Shown: positions 17,221-26,815 of the stretch, piece after piece
Numbering within the stretch: the first letter of the stretch is position 1
Layout of the letters: each line of letters starts with the position of its first letter
Source of the DNA: Pedobacter ghigonis
Lineage (GTDB): Bacteria; Bacteroidota; Bacteroidia; Sphingobacteriales; Sphingobacteriaceae
Assembly: GCF_903166585.1 (NCBI RefSeq)
Contig: NZ_CAESCM010000010.1
Location: 1-64,000, forward strand
DNA length: 64,000 nucleotides
Reading direction: 5' to 3'
The notes under the pieces: generated by a model
The model's input: only the letters and a program-made list of their open reading frames with translations
The model's database searches: none
Told to the model about the DNA's origin: nothing
Translations under genes and position numbers: made by a program

Positions 17221-18411
17221 TTAACCCTTTTTAAAGATAATGATCTTTCTAGCGTACACATCGCATGCTATAACATCGCCATTCGGAGCAACAGTTACAT
17301 CAACTAAATTTTGAAATAAACCGGTTCCGATTTTTTCCTGGACATCGCCATTCTCATCTGATTTAATAATGAATCCTTCGGCATTAGCTAGAAATAAATT
17401 GTCACCAAATGCCCTTATGCCGTGTATGTAGCCCTTAGCACCATAGATCTTTAAGAATTTCCCTGATTTATCAAATACCTCAACGCGGTTGTTCCTTGTA
17501 TCAGAAACATAAATTTTGTTTTTGAAATATGCAATTCCGAATGGAGCATCAAAATCACCATCCGCTTTGCCCTGTTTTCCAAATTTCAAAAGCAGATTCC
17601 CATTTTGATCGTACTTTTTTATTCTATGATTTACACCATCCACAATCCAGATGTTCTGTTCATCATCTATTGTTAAGCATTCAATATTCCCGAAATTAGT
17701 ATCCCCCGAACCATAAGTCCCCCACTCTCTAATTAATTGCTTATTGGGGTTAAATATTTGAACATAGCTGCTACTCTGTGTTCTGGTGGCAATATAATTC
17801 CCATTATTAAAAAATGCTATTGCCCTGGCTGCAGAACCTGAATAAAACTGTTCAATAAAACTGCCTGTAGCGCTAAACTTTAAAACCCTGTTTGCTCCTT
17901 CATCACTAACATAAATATTACCAGTTTTATCTACTTCAACATGCATGGTAAAATTAAACTGGGTAGCCCCTGATCCTTCCGAACCAAATGAAAAGGCTTT
18001 ATAATAATTGAATGCTGAAGTATACCCAAAATCTGCATCACTAAACCTGCTAAAAGATTTGGGATTATTATAAGTTCTAACCTTATAAAAGTTTTTAGTT
18101 AATGACTTACTAATTGCTATATCATCAAAAGTTGTATCATTTAATTCCTTTAATAAAGTATACTTTTGTATTGCATCATCAAACTTGTACAACTGATATT
18201 TCTGAGCCAGTGGCATTGGTGTCCAGGATACTGTAATTCGAGTACCATAAACACCTTTGGTGGCTTTTAAATTTATTGGCCTATCTACATCTAGGGTATC
18301 AATAATTCTTAAAGTATCGATTTTAGTCATTCCTTCTTTTTCACAGGAAGAAAAAAAGAAACAAGAAATAAATAAGCAACAGGCTGCCAGGAGTGAGAGC
18401 GTTCTAAACAT
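17221..18411 (-). CDS. lipoprotein with fibronectin-III-like and NHL repeats
   Basis: 396 residues. The signal has a lipobox ending FFFSSC (Cys23). Residues ~42-125 look like a fibronectin type III domain (RPINLKATKG...ITVSWTPMPLAQKYQLYK). From ~150 on there are NHL-type propeller blades: HVEVDKTGNIYVSDEGANRVLKFS, LTIDDEQNIWIVDGVNHRIKKYD and IAYFKNKIYVSDTRNNRVEVFD. Such proteins are surface-anchored and presumed to bind other proteins or glycans; no enzymatic role is evident. It stands alone with its own terminator. Confidence 0.85.
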   Translation of the reverse strand: MFRTLSLLAACCLFISCFFFSSCEKEGMTKIDTLRIIDTLDVDRPINLKATKGVYGTRITVSWTPMPLAQKYQLYKFDDAIQKYTLLKELNDTTFDDIAISKSLTKNFYKVRTYNNPKSFSRFSDADFGYTSAFNYYKAFSFGSEGSGATQFNFTMHVEVDKTGNIYVSDEGANRVLKFSATGSFIEQFYSGSAARAIAFFNNGNYIATRTQSSSYVQIFNPNKQLIREWGTYGSGDTNFGNIECLTIDDEQNIWIVDGVNHRIKKYDQNGNLLLKFGKQGKADGDFDAPFGIAYFKNKIYVSDTRNNRVEVFDKSGKFLKIYGAKGYIHGIRAFGDNLFLANAEGFIIKSDENGDVQEKIGTGLFQNLVDVTVAPNGDVIACDVYARKIIIFKKG

Positions 18412-18475
18412 ATTTTATTTTTTTGGTAAAGATACTTATTTCGATGTGTTTCAAAATAAGTCTCTGAAATTCATT

Positions 18476-18982
18476 TTACCCAAACATTCCTTTCAGCTTA
18501 TCCATAATACCACCTTCACCAGCCTGACCACCTTGTTGCGATTTCCCGCCGTTGAACATGCCAATTACATCGCTCACATCAAATTTGCCATCGTCGCCAC
18601 CTAAACTACCCAAAACATCTTTAAGGTTAAAAGAACTATCGTTCGGATCGTTTGTTTTCTGGGTAAACTTAGCAATCAGGCCAGGGATAATACTCGCGGC
18701 TAAAGATTTTGCGGTATCGGCATTAATGCCCAAGCCACTTAATTTATCTATAAAACTACCTGATGCCTGTTCGGCTACCTGCGTTCCTTCGGCCTTATTT
18801 CCGTTAAAAATATCGGTAATTGCACCAATATTGCCTGATGATAGCTGATCTTTCAAGGAATCAAAAATGGAGCCCGAAGCAGCCTGAATAACCGCTTCAT
18901 TTTTTTCATTGGGAATAGCGGCATTATTTACAACGCTTTCCTGTACGTTTTCACGTACCATTTCATTTAAGTTTTCTAACAT
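18476..18982 (-). CDS. DUF937-like small protein
   Basis: 168 residues, no signal peptide, rich in Gly, Asp, Asn and Ser. Segments such as SIFDSLKDQLSSGNIGAITDIF, AASIIPGLIAKF and VSDVIGMFNGG resemble the DUF937/YidB-like family, which has no settled function. The C-terminus GGIMDKLKGMFG is a typical short amphipathic tail. It is a stand-alone gene between the NHL lipoprotein (same strand) and pgi (opposite strand). Confidence 0.7.
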   Translation of the reverse strand: MLENLNEMVRENVQESVVNNAAIPNEKNEAVIQAASGSIFDSLKDQLSSGNIGAITDIFNGNKAEGTQVAEQASGSFIDKLSGLGINADTAKSLAASIIPGLIAKFTQKTNDPNDSSFNLKDVLGSLGGDDGKFDVSDVIGMFNGGKSQQGGQAGEGGIMDKLKGMFG

Positions 18983-19143
18983 AATGGTAGAGTTAATGGT
19001 AAAACAATAGATGGTTAGTTAACAGGGACGTTGATATTAAAGTTACACGCTTTATTTGAGATTTAAAATTCTTAATGATTTTTGAACACTAAAAAGACCA
19101 TTTTAAATTTTTGCTTTATTACTTTTACAAAAAACCCAAGATT

Positions 19144-20790
19144 ATGTTACCTAAAGTAAATTTCACAGAAACTGAGGCCTACAAATACTTAGCCGATCAT
19201 TTTATAGATATTAATCAGAAAAGCATTAAAGATCTTTTTGCTGAAGATGCAGATCGTTTCAATAAATTTTCTGTTTTTTTTGAGGATATTTTACTCGATT
19301 ACAGTAAAAACCGCATTAGCGACGAAACATTAGCGCTATTAATTCAATTAGCACGCGAATGTAAACTCGATGAAGCCATTAAATCGATGTACAGTGGCGA
19401 TAAAATTAACGAAACGGAAGACCGTTCGGTGCTTCACATTGCTTTACGTAACCTAAGCAATACGCCAATTTTGGTTGACGGCAAAGATGTAATGCCCGAT
19501 GTTAATGCAGTATTGGCTAAAATGGAAAAATTTAGCAATAGCATCATCAGCGGCGAATGGAAAGGTTATACCGGCAAAGCCATTACCGATATTGTGAACA
19601 TTGGTATTGGTGGTTCAGATTTGGGCCCTGTAATGGTTACCGAAGCTTTAAAACACTATAAAAATCATTTAAACATTCATTTCGTTTCGAATATTGATGG
19701 CACACACATTGCCGAAACTTTAGCTGGATTAAATGCAGAAACCACTTTATTCCTGGTAGCTTCTAAAACATTTACCACACAAGAAACCATGACCAATGCA
19801 CATTCTGCACGTACCTGGTTTTTAGAAAAAGGTGCTAAAGAAGGTGATATTGCCAAACACTTTGCGGCATTATCAACCAATGCGAAAGATGTGGCTGCTT
19901 TTGGCATCGATACCGCAAATATGTTCGAGTTTTGGGATTGGGTTGGTGGCCGTTACTCTTTATGGAGCGCTATTGGTTTATCTATCTCATTGAGCATCGG
20001 TTTCGATAATTTTAAACAATTGCTTGCTGGTGCACATGCAGCCGATAATCATTTTAAAAACGCCGAATTTGAAAGCAATTTGCCTGTAATATTAGGATTA
20101 TTAGGTGTTTGGTACATTAATTTCTATAATGCCGAAACACAGGTTATTTTACCTTACGACCAGTACATGCATCGCTTTGCAGCTTATTTTCAGCAAGGCG
20201 ATATGGAAAGTAACGGTAAACATGTAGATAGAAACGGTAATGAAGTGGATTACGAAACCGGTCCGATTATCTGGGGAGAGCCAGGTACAAATGGTCAGCA
20301 TGCCTTTTACCAGTTGATACACCAGGGCACCCGGATTATCCCTGCCGATTTTATTGCACCGGCACAAAGTTTAAATCCGTTAGGTGATCATCACCCGATC
20401 CTTTTATCTAACTTCTTTGCGCAAACAGAAGCTTTAATGAACGGTAAAACCGAAGAAGAAGTTATTGCTGAGCTTAAAAAAGAAGGTAAATCGGAAGAGG
20501 AGATCCAAAAAATTGCACCTTTTAAAGTTTTCGAAGGTAACCGTCCAACCAACTCTATCTTGTTGAAAAAAGTAACCCCTTATACTTTAGGTAGCTTAGT
20601 TGCAATTTACGAACATAAAATATTTGTACAAGGCATTATCTGGAACATCTTTAGTTTCGATCAGTGGGGTGTTGAGCTGGGTAAACAATTGGCCAAGAAA
20701 ATCCTTCCTGAACTAAACGGAAATGAAAAAGTTTCGAGCCATGACAGTTCTACCAACGGATTGATTAACCAGTATAAAGCCTGGAGATAG
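19144..20790 (+). CDS. pgi: glucose-6-phosphate isomerase
   Basis: 548 residues from the ATG at 19144 ([16 protein letters not shown]). The gene encodes the glycolytic/gluconeogenic enzyme that interconverts glucose-6-phosphate and fructose-6-phosphate in the cytoplasm. The family signatures are clear: [18 protein letters not shown] for phosphate binding, [39 protein letters not shown] with the catalytic His region, and [15 protein letters not shown] at the C-terminus. Its length matches the long E. coli-type enzyme. It is monocistronic: a strong terminator follows at 20815. Confidence 0.97.
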   Translation: MLPKVNFTETEAYKYLADHFIDINQKSIKDLFAEDADRFNKFSVFFEDILLDYSKNRISDETLALLIQLARECKLDEAIKSMYSGDKINETEDRSVLHIALRNLSNTPILVDGKDVMPDVNAVLAKMEKFSNSIISGEWKGYTGKAITDIVNIGIGGSDLGPVMVTEALKHYKNHLNIHFVSNIDGTHIAETLAGLNAETTLFLVASKTFTTQETMTNAHSARTWFLEKGAKEGDIAKHFAALSTNAKDVAAFGIDTANMFEFWDWVGGRYSLWSAIGLSISLSIGFDNFKQLLAGAHAADNHFKNAEFESNLPVILGLLGVWYINFYNAETQVILPYDQYMHRFAAYFQQGDMESNGKHVDRNGNEVDYETGPIIWGEPGTNGQHAFYQLIHQGTRIIPADFIAPAQSLNPLGDHHPILLSNFFAQTEALMNGKTEEEVIAELKKEGKSEEEIQKIAPFKVFEGNRPTNSILLKKVTPYTLGSLVAIYEHKIFVQGIIWNIFSFDQWGVELGKQLAKKILPELNGNEKVSSHDSSTNGLINQYKAWR

Positions 20791-20814
20791 GCTAAACAAA
20801 AATCATTTTTGATG

Positions 20815-20853
20815 AAGTCCCCGACGTGTAAAAACGATCGGGGACTTTTTTTT
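20815..20853 (+). terminator. rho-independent terminator of pgi
   Basis: A perfect 10-bp stem AAGTCCCCGA (20815-20824) with TCGGGGACTT (20838-20847) is followed by a T-run. Confidence 0.9.
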
Positions 20854-21045
20854 GCAAAAAAATATGGGTTTAGGGCAACCTTTCCAAAATCCCTGCCGTA
20901 ATACAATTAAGAAACTTAATTAACAAAACGTGCCATTAACCCTTTATCCGGTAATTGAAGCTTCCGCTAATAGCAGCTTTAATCAATAACCAATTGATTG
21001 AAGCATGACGAAGAAAACAGATTGATTATTCGCTAAATCACCACT

Positions 21046-21402
21046 ATGAGAAAAATAACCCTTTACTTATGCATTACTGCGTTCAGTTTAACGCTTTTTG
21101 CCTGCTCGAAGAAACAAGCCGATGAGCTTACTGAAAGTAATCCGAATGGAGTAACTACCGATAATGTAAGCTATAACAATTACGTAGGAGCCCTTTTAAC
21201 CACAAAATGCAATAACTGCCATGGCCCCGGCGGCGTCCAGCGGGGATCGTGGGCCTTTAACGGAATTCAATCGGTTATTGCCGACCCTCGGGTAAAAACC
21301 AACACCCTTGTAACCATGACCATGCCAGTGGGTGGCAACTTAACAGCAAGAGAGAAGCAATTATTAACTGCCTGGTACGATAGAGGAATGCCAGCAAACT
21401 AA
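21046..21402 (+). CDS. cytochrome c-like lipoprotein
   Basis: 118 residues with lipobox TLFAC (Cys20) and one heme c site CNNCH (55-59). Met93 in TMPVGG is the probable axial ligand, as in small monoheme cytochromes. The protein should be membrane-anchored in the periplasm and carry single electrons. It is the first gene of a four-gene plus-strand unit (cytochrome, YceI, DUF5777 barrel, Rieske protein) with spacings of 11, 3 and 54 bases. The upstream 190 bases after the pgi terminator must hold the promoter, but I find no full-consensus box. Confidence 0.85.
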   Translation: MRKITLYLCITAFSLTLFACSKKQADELTESNPNGVTTDNVSYNNYVGALLTTKCNNCHGPGGVQRGSWAFNGIQSVIADPRVKTNTLVTMTMPVGGNLTAREKQLLTAWYDRGMPAN

Positions 21403-21413
21403 ATAGGAAAGCC

Positions 21414-21956
21414 ATGAAAAAACTACTGATCACGCTTATTCTGGTTTCGGCGTTTGCAGCCGTTCACGCCCAAATGCTTATCAGCAAAGATGTAACCATC
21501 TCTTTCTTCTCTAAAGCACCAATGGAAGATATTGATGCAACCAGCAAAACAGCTGCTTCGGGCATCAATGTTAAAACCGGCGAAATAATCTTTAAAATCA
21601 ATAACAACAGTTTCCAGTTTAAAAAGAAACTGATGCAAGAGCATTTTAATGAGAATTACATGGAGAGCGATACCTATCCCACTTCCGATTTTAAAGGTAA
21701 AATAATCGATCCAATTGACTTTTCTAAACCCGGAACATACAACGTAGCCGTAAAAGGTAATTTACAGATACATGGTGTAAGCAAAATCTATCAAACCCAG
21801 GCTAAAATTACCGTTACCGCCAGCGCTGTTACGGCAAGTGCAGCTTTCAGGGTTAAACTCGAAGATCACAAAATCAAAATACCAACCATTGTAATTGCAA
21901 AAATTGCCGAAGTAGTTGATGTTAAAATCAATGCCGTTTATTCTACAAAAAATTAA
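21414..21956 (+). CDS. YceI-family periplasmic protein
   Basis: 180 residues with a signal peptide ending AAVHAQ. The features of the YceI lipocalin-like family are present: SFFSKAPMEDIDA, FKIN..SFQFKKKLMQEHFNENYMESDTYP and the late GNLQIHGVSKIY. Characterised family members bind isoprenoid lipids in an eight-stranded barrel. Its ligand here could be a quinone or other isoprenoid, which would suit the redox neighbours (inference). Confidence 0.88.
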   Translation: MKKLLITLILVSAFAAVHAQMLISKDVTISFFSKAPMEDIDATSKTAASGINVKTGEIIFKINNNSFQFKKKLMQEHFNENYMESDTYPTSDFKGKIIDPIDFSKPGTYNVAVKGNLQIHGVSKIYQTQAKITVTASAVTASAAFRVKLEDHKIKIPTIVIAKIAEVVDVKINAVYSTKN

Positions 21957-21959
21957 GTC

Positions 21960-22910
21960 ATGATGAAAATTTACAGCACACTATTAATCATGGGCCTGGG
22001 CCTATCTTCAACAGTCTTTGCACAAGATTCGTTAGAAAAAGCATTGCAAATGCCAGCAACAAAAACCAGGGTGAGCGCAACTTTTAAATCACCAAAGTTG
22101 ATTAACATCCAAACCAACGAAACCATTTTTAAAAACGAGCTCGATTTTAGGGTAGATCACCGCTTTGGTGACATTGCGGGGCAAAGCGGGGGCATTAAAA
22201 ATTTCTTTGGACTGGATCAATCTACTGATATCCGTATTGGTTTTGAATACGGAATCAGCGATGATCTTTCTGTTGGCATTGCCAGGGCAAAAGGTGCAGG
22301 TCCGGCTACTCAGTTGTATGAGGGAAACCTTAAATACCGGTTGTTAAGACAAACCAGTGATGAAAAAATACCGGTAAGCGTTACCCTGTTTGGCAGCACC
22401 ACGGTATCGGCAGTAAAAGCCAGTACCGATCCTACTTCAGCTATTGCATACAGCGATTTTCAAGATCGGCTTGTGTACGTAGTTCAGGCGGTAATTGCGC
22501 GTAAGTTCAGCCCAGGTTTTTCGATGTTAATCATGCCATCGTATGTACACCGGAATTTTACCGTTTTTGGCGATCAGAATGATCTTTTTGCCCTTTCGGT
22601 AGGTGGTCGTATTAAAATCACCAAACGCATGGCATTTGTAGCCGATTACACCTTACCTTTTAGAGACGATACCAAAAAGGCTTACCTCGAAAACCTTTGG
22701 GGCAATAAATATTACAATACACTAGGTGCAGGCTTGGAATTCGAAACCGGCGGGCATATTTTCCACCTCAATTTCACCAATGCAACGGCCATACAGGAAT
22801 CGCAGTTTATAAGCGATACCAATACTTCATGGACTAAAGGCCAATATCGCTGGGGTTTTAGTATTGCCCGCAGGTTCTCTTTCGATAAGAAAAAAGAAAA
22901 AGCCCAGTAA
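21960..22910 (+). CDS. DUF5777 beta-barrel protein
   Basis: 316 residues with a signal peptide ending TVFAQ. The mature protein is beta-rich, with alternating segments such as NELDFRVDHRFGDIAG, TDIRIGFEYGISDDLSVGIAR and the last strand YRWGFSIARRFSF, typical of outer-membrane barrels in the DUF5777 family. The function is unknown. It begins 3 bases after the YceI gene and so is translated from the same message. Confidence 0.85.
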   Translation: MMKIYSTLLIMGLGLSSTVFAQDSLEKALQMPATKTRVSATFKSPKLINIQTNETIFKNELDFRVDHRFGDIAGQSGGIKNFFGLDQSTDIRIGFEYGISDDLSVGIARAKGAGPATQLYEGNLKYRLLRQTSDEKIPVSVTLFGSTTVSAVKASTDPTSAIAYSDFQDRLVYVVQAVIARKFSPGFSMLIMPSYVHRNFTVFGDQNDLFALSVGGRIKITKRMAFVADYTLPFRDDTKKAYLENLWGNKYYNTLGAGLEFETGGHIFHLNFTNATAIQESQFISDTNTSWTKGQYRWGFSIARRFSFDKKKEKAQ

Positions 22911-22964
22911 TTTAAGTACCGCTGATAAACATTGTTAATCTTAAATAAACTAACTAAAAAAATT

Positions 22965-23417
22965 ATGGAACGTAACGAATTTATCAAATCTTTAGGCTTG
23001 GGTGTTGCCATGGTATGCACCGGAGCCTGTTTTTCTGCCTGTGGCAAAAAGAGCGATTCGCCCGAACCCAGCAAACCAAATGGTGGCGGTGTTCCCCCAG
23101 GTACAACAGCCAGTGTTGATCTGACTACGCAGTTACTCACCGTAGGTGCATCACTTGTAGTAAGCGGGATCCTGTTTATCAGAACGGCAACCGGAAATGC
23201 ATCTACTTCATTTGTAGCTACGCAAGCGGCCTGTCCACACCAGGGCGGCGCATTAAGCTTTATTCAGGCCAGCAATTACATACAATGTGCTTTGCACAGT
23301 TCGAGATACACCACAACGGGCAGCATTTTAGCTCAACCAAACGATGGAGGGACTACCAGTGCATTAAAAGTTTATGCATTAACGGTTTCGGGCAATACCC
23401 TTAGCGCAACAGCTTAA
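22965..23417 (+). CDS. Rieske-type [2Fe-2S] protein
   Basis: 150 residues from the ATG at 22965 (MERNEFIKSLGLG); an upstream TTG-type start is not needed. The N-terminus resembles a lipoprotein signal (ACFSAC, Cys26). The cluster ligands are Cys90-Pro-His92 and Cys108-Ala-Leu-His111, a CxH-x15-CxxH pattern. The disulfide cysteines of respiratory bc1-type Rieske proteins are missing, so it is closer to ferredoxin-like Rieske domains. It is probably the electron partner of the cytochrome in the same unit. Confidence 0.88.
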   Translation: MERNEFIKSLGLGVAMVCTGACFSACGKKSDSPEPSKPNGGGVPPGTTASVDLTTQLLTVGASLVVSGILFIRTATGNASTSFVATQAACPHQGGALSFIQASNYIQCALHSSRYTTTGSILAQPNDGGTTSALKVYALTVSGNTLSATA

Positions 23418-23451
23418 AAGATTGTTAGGGTAACCGGAGATATAAGTTTGT

Positions 23452-23515
23452 CACGTTGAGCCTATCGAAATTCTTTAATACACCATTAAGCTCATCTTTC
23501 GACAGGCTCAACATG
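23452..23515. repeat. imperfect inverted repeat TTGAGCC...GGCTCAA, dispersed-repeat type
   Basis: CACGTTGAGCCTATCGAAA (23452-23470) and TTTCGACAGGCTCAACATG (23497-23515) pair over 17 of 19 positions with a 26-base loop. It lies between the convergent Rieske and permease genes and could act as a two-way terminator. The arm resembles a repeat widely scattered in Bacteroidota genomes (recollection, not checked). Confidence 0.55.
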
Positions 23516-23540
23516 GCTTTTGATTATATATTTTTTAGGC

Positions 23541-24683
23541 TTAAACAGTTACATTCTGACCTTTAACGTCAAAAGCATCGCGCAGGCCTATAGCCAGCAC
23601 ATTAAAGGCATAAACTGTAAGCATAATGGCTAAACCAGGCAAAATGGCCAGATATGCTGCATCCATAATAATATAACCATAATGCTCTTTAATCATACTG
23701 CCCCAGCTTGGCATAGGTGGTTGCGCCCCAAAGCCCAGAAAGCTTAAACCGGTTTCTAATAATATTGCCGAGGCGAAATTAGAAGAAGCGACGACCAAAA
23801 TAGGACCGGCTATATTGGGTAAGATATGTTTGATAATGATTTTGCTGGTACTAAAACCCAGCGCCCTTGCGGCCTCCACAAATTCAACTTCTTTAAGCGC
23901 CATAACCTGTCCGCGTACTAACCGGGCAACATCTACCCAGGTAGACAAACCTACAGCGATAAAAATTTGCCAAAAACCTTTTCCCAGAGCAAACGATATA
24001 GCAATAACCAGCAAAAGAGAAGGCAGAGACCATACTACGTTCATAAACCAGCTAATGGCAGCATCTATACGCCCACCAAAGTAGCCTGCTATTGCACCCA
24101 AACTCACCCCAATAAAGAGCGAGATGAGTACAGCCATTAAACCCACCGATAGCGAAACGCGGATACCTAAAATTATCCGGCTTAATAAATCGCGGCCATA
24201 AATATCTGTTCCTAAAAGGTAAGTCTGCCTGTAAATATTATTTTTTTCGAATAGAGATTGTGGTGTGCCCGCTTTAGATGGTATAACGCAATCCGGGCAT
24301 AAATCGCTCAGTGCGTATTGGGTTGCCTTAGCCTTTTCATCATCGCCGATATACTCCTGAACAAAAACGGTTTCTCCTGCTATTTTATACCCCGTAATCG
24401 GAATGCTTTTAAAAGTTGGTGTTTGCCCAAACAACATCCTTTCGAAAAACCCAACCTTTTCTACCTTTGGGTTCCTGCCCGTAATGAGAAAAGTAAAGGT
24501 GCTTCCGGGTTTCTTTTTATTTAACTGTAAAGTTTGTACGTTCGCATCCGGAGAATCATCGGGCATAATCAAATAACCCGCAATGCCCATCACCATCAGC
24601 AGTAAGATGAAAACCAGTCCGGCAAAGGCAAACTTATTCCGCTTAAACTTTAACCATACTTTTTTTGACGGGCTGTTATCCAT
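23541..24683 (-). CDS. ABC transporter permease, OppC/DppC type
   Basis: 380 residues. One N-terminal membrane helix (~16-38) is followed by a ~120-residue periplasmic insert (~39-155) and then about five helices with the permease EAA-loop EAARALGFSTSKIIIKHILPN. The family imports oligopeptides or dipeptides with a binding protein, a second permease and two ATPases. None of those partners is in this window, so the remaining subunits must be elsewhere. The start codon overlaps the glycosyltransferase stop by one base (TAATG). Confidence 0.88.
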   Translation of the reverse strand: MDNSPSKKVWLKFKRNKFAFAGLVFILLLMVMGIAGYLIMPDDSPDANVQTLQLNKKKPGSTFTFLITGRNPKVEKVGFFERMLFGQTPTFKSIPITGYKIAGETVFVQEYIGDDEKAKATQYALSDLCPDCVIPSKAGTPQSLFEKNNIYRQTYLLGTDIYGRDLLSRIILGIRVSLSVGLMAVLISLFIGVSLGAIAGYFGGRIDAAISWFMNVVWSLPSLLLVIAISFALGKGFWQIFIAVGLSTWVDVARLVRGQVMALKEVEFVEAARALGFSTSKIIIKHILPNIAGPILVVASSNFASAILLETGLSFLGFGAQPPMPSWGSMIKEHYGYIIMDAAYLAILPGLAIMLTVYAFNVLAIGLRDAFDVKGQNVTV

Positions 24684-25819
24684 TATCTAACCATTCTGCC
24701 TTTCCAATTGTATTTTCCGCTATTTCCGGCAATGCCAATGTACACCATATATAAAATGTGCAGCACATTTAACACCGGGATTAAAATGAGTAAACTCCGC
24801 CTTTTTGCAAAGCCTGTTACATCCCATAAAAATAAGCTTTCTAAAGCCATTTTAACCAATAATTGATAAAATGTGATCGTTAAAAAACCAGGGATAAATA
24901 ATCCGGTAATAAAGTTGGAGAGTATGCTGAGGTTGAAAATCCAGATGAGTACGCCCAGCACAATAATCCCTTTGTTTTTATAACGGGTACTTTTCGAAGC
25001 CCAACGCCTGCGTTGTTGAATAAAAGCACTTAAATTTTCTTTGGCGTGTGTGTATACGATAGCCTCCCTGTTTTTAAGGAAGCCAATGCGATCGGGATAT
25101 TTCGCGGCAATTTTGTGCAACAGTAATTCATCATCGCCTGATGCCAGATCGTCAATCCCCTGAAAACCGCCAACCTCGTAAAAAGTTGTTTTCTCGTAAG
25201 CCAGGTTTGCACCATTACAGGTAGAAGGTTGTTTATTACCAATGGTCGATGCCCCTAAACCAATCAGATACAAAAATTCAAGTGATTGCAACCTTTCAAA
25301 AAAACTTTTTTCCTGAAAATAGGCTACCGGGGAGGAAATCATTTTATACTTTTTCTGCTCAAACAGTTGTACAATCGTTGCCAGCCAGTTTTCGCCCATT
25401 CTACAATCGGCATCAGTGGTTACAATTAAATCGCCGGTACAGGTACCTATTGCCGTTTGTATGGCTTTCTTTTTATATGAATTTAGGGCTCTATCCTCAT
25501 TAAGTTTAATCAACCTTACATTTTTGCCTGCATAACTCAATACAATTTCTGCAGTACGGTCGGTAGAATGATCGTCGATGATGATGATTTCGGTCAACAC
25601 CTTTGGATAGGTCTGGGCAATCAAATCATCGATCGTTTTATTAATGTTAGCTTCCTCATCCCGGGCAGCTACAATAATCGAAACCTTGGTTTGTGGATCT
25701 GACTTTTCGGGAGTAAAATAAGTTAAATTATGCCATCCTCTGATAAAATTAAGCACCAGAAAAGCATAAATGAGGGTTAATGCAGCGGATAATAGACTAA
25801 TTAGATTTAAGATTTCCAA
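24683..25819 (-). CDS. family 2 glycosyltransferase, membrane-bound
   Basis: 378 residues from a TTG at 25819, which lies inside the end of the upstream gene; no ATG is available nearby. An N-terminal helix precedes the GT-A domain with VSIIVAARDEEANI, the acidic TDADCRM (DxD), SGDDELLLHKI and the QQRRRWASKS motif of processive or lipid-linked GT2 enzymes. Three C-terminal helices follow (~280-365). The donor and acceptor are not known. Overlap with the flippase-like gene on one side and the permease gene on the other shows one transcript. Confidence 0.87.
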   Translation of the reverse strand: MEILNLISLLSAALTLIYAFLVLNFIRGWHNLTYFTPEKSDPQTKVSIIVAARDEEANINKTIDDLIAQTYPKVLTEIIIIDDHSTDRTAEIVLSYAGKNVRLIKLNEDRALNSYKKKAIQTAIGTCTGDLIVTTDADCRMGENWLATIVQLFEQKKYKMISSPVAYFQEKSFFERLQSLEFLYLIGLGASTIGNKQPSTCNGANLAYEKTTFYEVGGFQGIDDLASGDDELLLHKIAAKYPDRIGFLKNREAIVYTHAKENLSAFIQQRRRWASKSTRYKNKGIIVLGVLIWIFNLSILSNFITGLFIPGFLTITFYQLLVKMALESLFLWDVTGFAKRRSLLILIPVLNVLHILYMVYIGIAGNSGKYNWKGRMVR

Positions 25820-26795
25820 AAAAGTTGAGTTTAAAAACGAAATAAGCGCCTAATATAGCAGGAATTATAATATTTATGAGCCAAATACTTGCTGTACATG
25901 CAATAACGGCTACATGCTGATCGGTTACATGCTTAAACAATTCAACAGCGGTAACACTTCTAATGCCTACATCGAACAAATCTAACGAAGGTAAAGCCGA
26001 TTGGACCAGGAACAACAAGCAAGTCATCATTACAATATCGGCATAGTGCAAACCGGGTATTAACCAGATAAACAAAATAAAGTATTGCGAACTGAAAACC
26101 AGATACCTCGCCATACAATAACCAATAATGCGTAACAGTTCTCTTCGGCGGTACCGGCCTAAAATACTGTAGAACTTTTTGTATTTACGGGTAAACTTAA
26201 AGGATAACAGAATACCATTTAACCATTTGATATTGAAATAGAAAACAATAAAAAACAGGCAGAAGAATACAGCTAGAAAAACTACAGCAATAAATAGTAC
26301 ACGATCGATTGGAATGACGCGGTAGATGAAAAAACAAGCCGCAATTGCCCCAAAAACATTGGTTAGTACCAGCTGACCGATACTGCCAACACTCATGGCT
26401 ACCACACCTACAATCCGTCTTTTGGGAGAAAGGAAAAATACCCGGCCTCCATATTCACCCAAACGGTTTGGGGTAAAAATAGCCATTGTTAAACCACAAA
26501 AAACAGATTCAATGGCCCGGTAAAAACTTATGGCTTCGATGTGGCTCATTAAGTATTTCCACTTTGCCGCCTCCAGCAGCCAGTTTACAAACATTAGGAG
26601 CACTACCAGTCCGATTACTGCAGTAATTTCGAGCTGATCGATATCTTTTAGCAGCGTACCGAAATCGCTCAGGTTTTTATTGGCAACAAGCTTGTGGTAA
26701 ATAAACCAAAAGGCGAACAGCACAATGGCCGCTTTAATAAGCAGTGATAATATTTTTTTGTTCTTGCCTGTCAAACTTGTCTTTTTAGAGTGCAA
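25797..26795 (-). CDS. flippase-like membrane protein (lysylphosphatidylglycerol synthase TM region / UPF0104)
   Basis: 332 residues and about eight membrane helices. The family is the membrane part related to lysylphosphatidylglycerol synthase flippases (UPF0104), seen in FTPNRLGEYGGRVFFLSPKRR, and often pairs with glycosyltransferases. The start is uncertain: a TTG at 26795 gives the longest version, but a CATATTTG box overlaps it, and a TTG at codon 8 is possible. The gene overlaps the glycosyltransferase gene by 23 bases, so the two are translated together. A joint role in making or flipping a glycolipid is plausible (inference). Confidence 0.8.
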   Translation of the reverse strand: MHSKKTSLTGKNKKILSLLIKAAIVLFAFWFIYHKLVANKNLSDFGTLLKDIDQLEITAVIGLVVLLMFVNWLLEAAKWKYLMSHIEAISFYRAIESVFCGLTMAIFTPNRLGEYGGRVFFLSPKRRIVGVVAMSVGSIGQLVLTNVFGAIAACFFIYRVIPIDRVLFIAVVFLAVFFCLFFIVFYFNIKWLNGILLSFKFTRKYKKFYSILGRYRRRELLRIIGYCMARYLVFSSQYFILFIWLIPGLHYADIVMMTCLLFLVQSALPSLDLFDVGIRSVTAVELFKHVTDQHVAVIACTASIWLINIIIPAILGAYFVFKLNFFGNLKSN

Positions 26796-26815
26796 ATATG
26801 CTTAATATTGCTGTA

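Noticed and set aside
22712..23140. 142-codon minus-strand frame across the DUF5777 and Rieske genes
   Set aside because: Antisense to two well-supported genes and without recognisable features.
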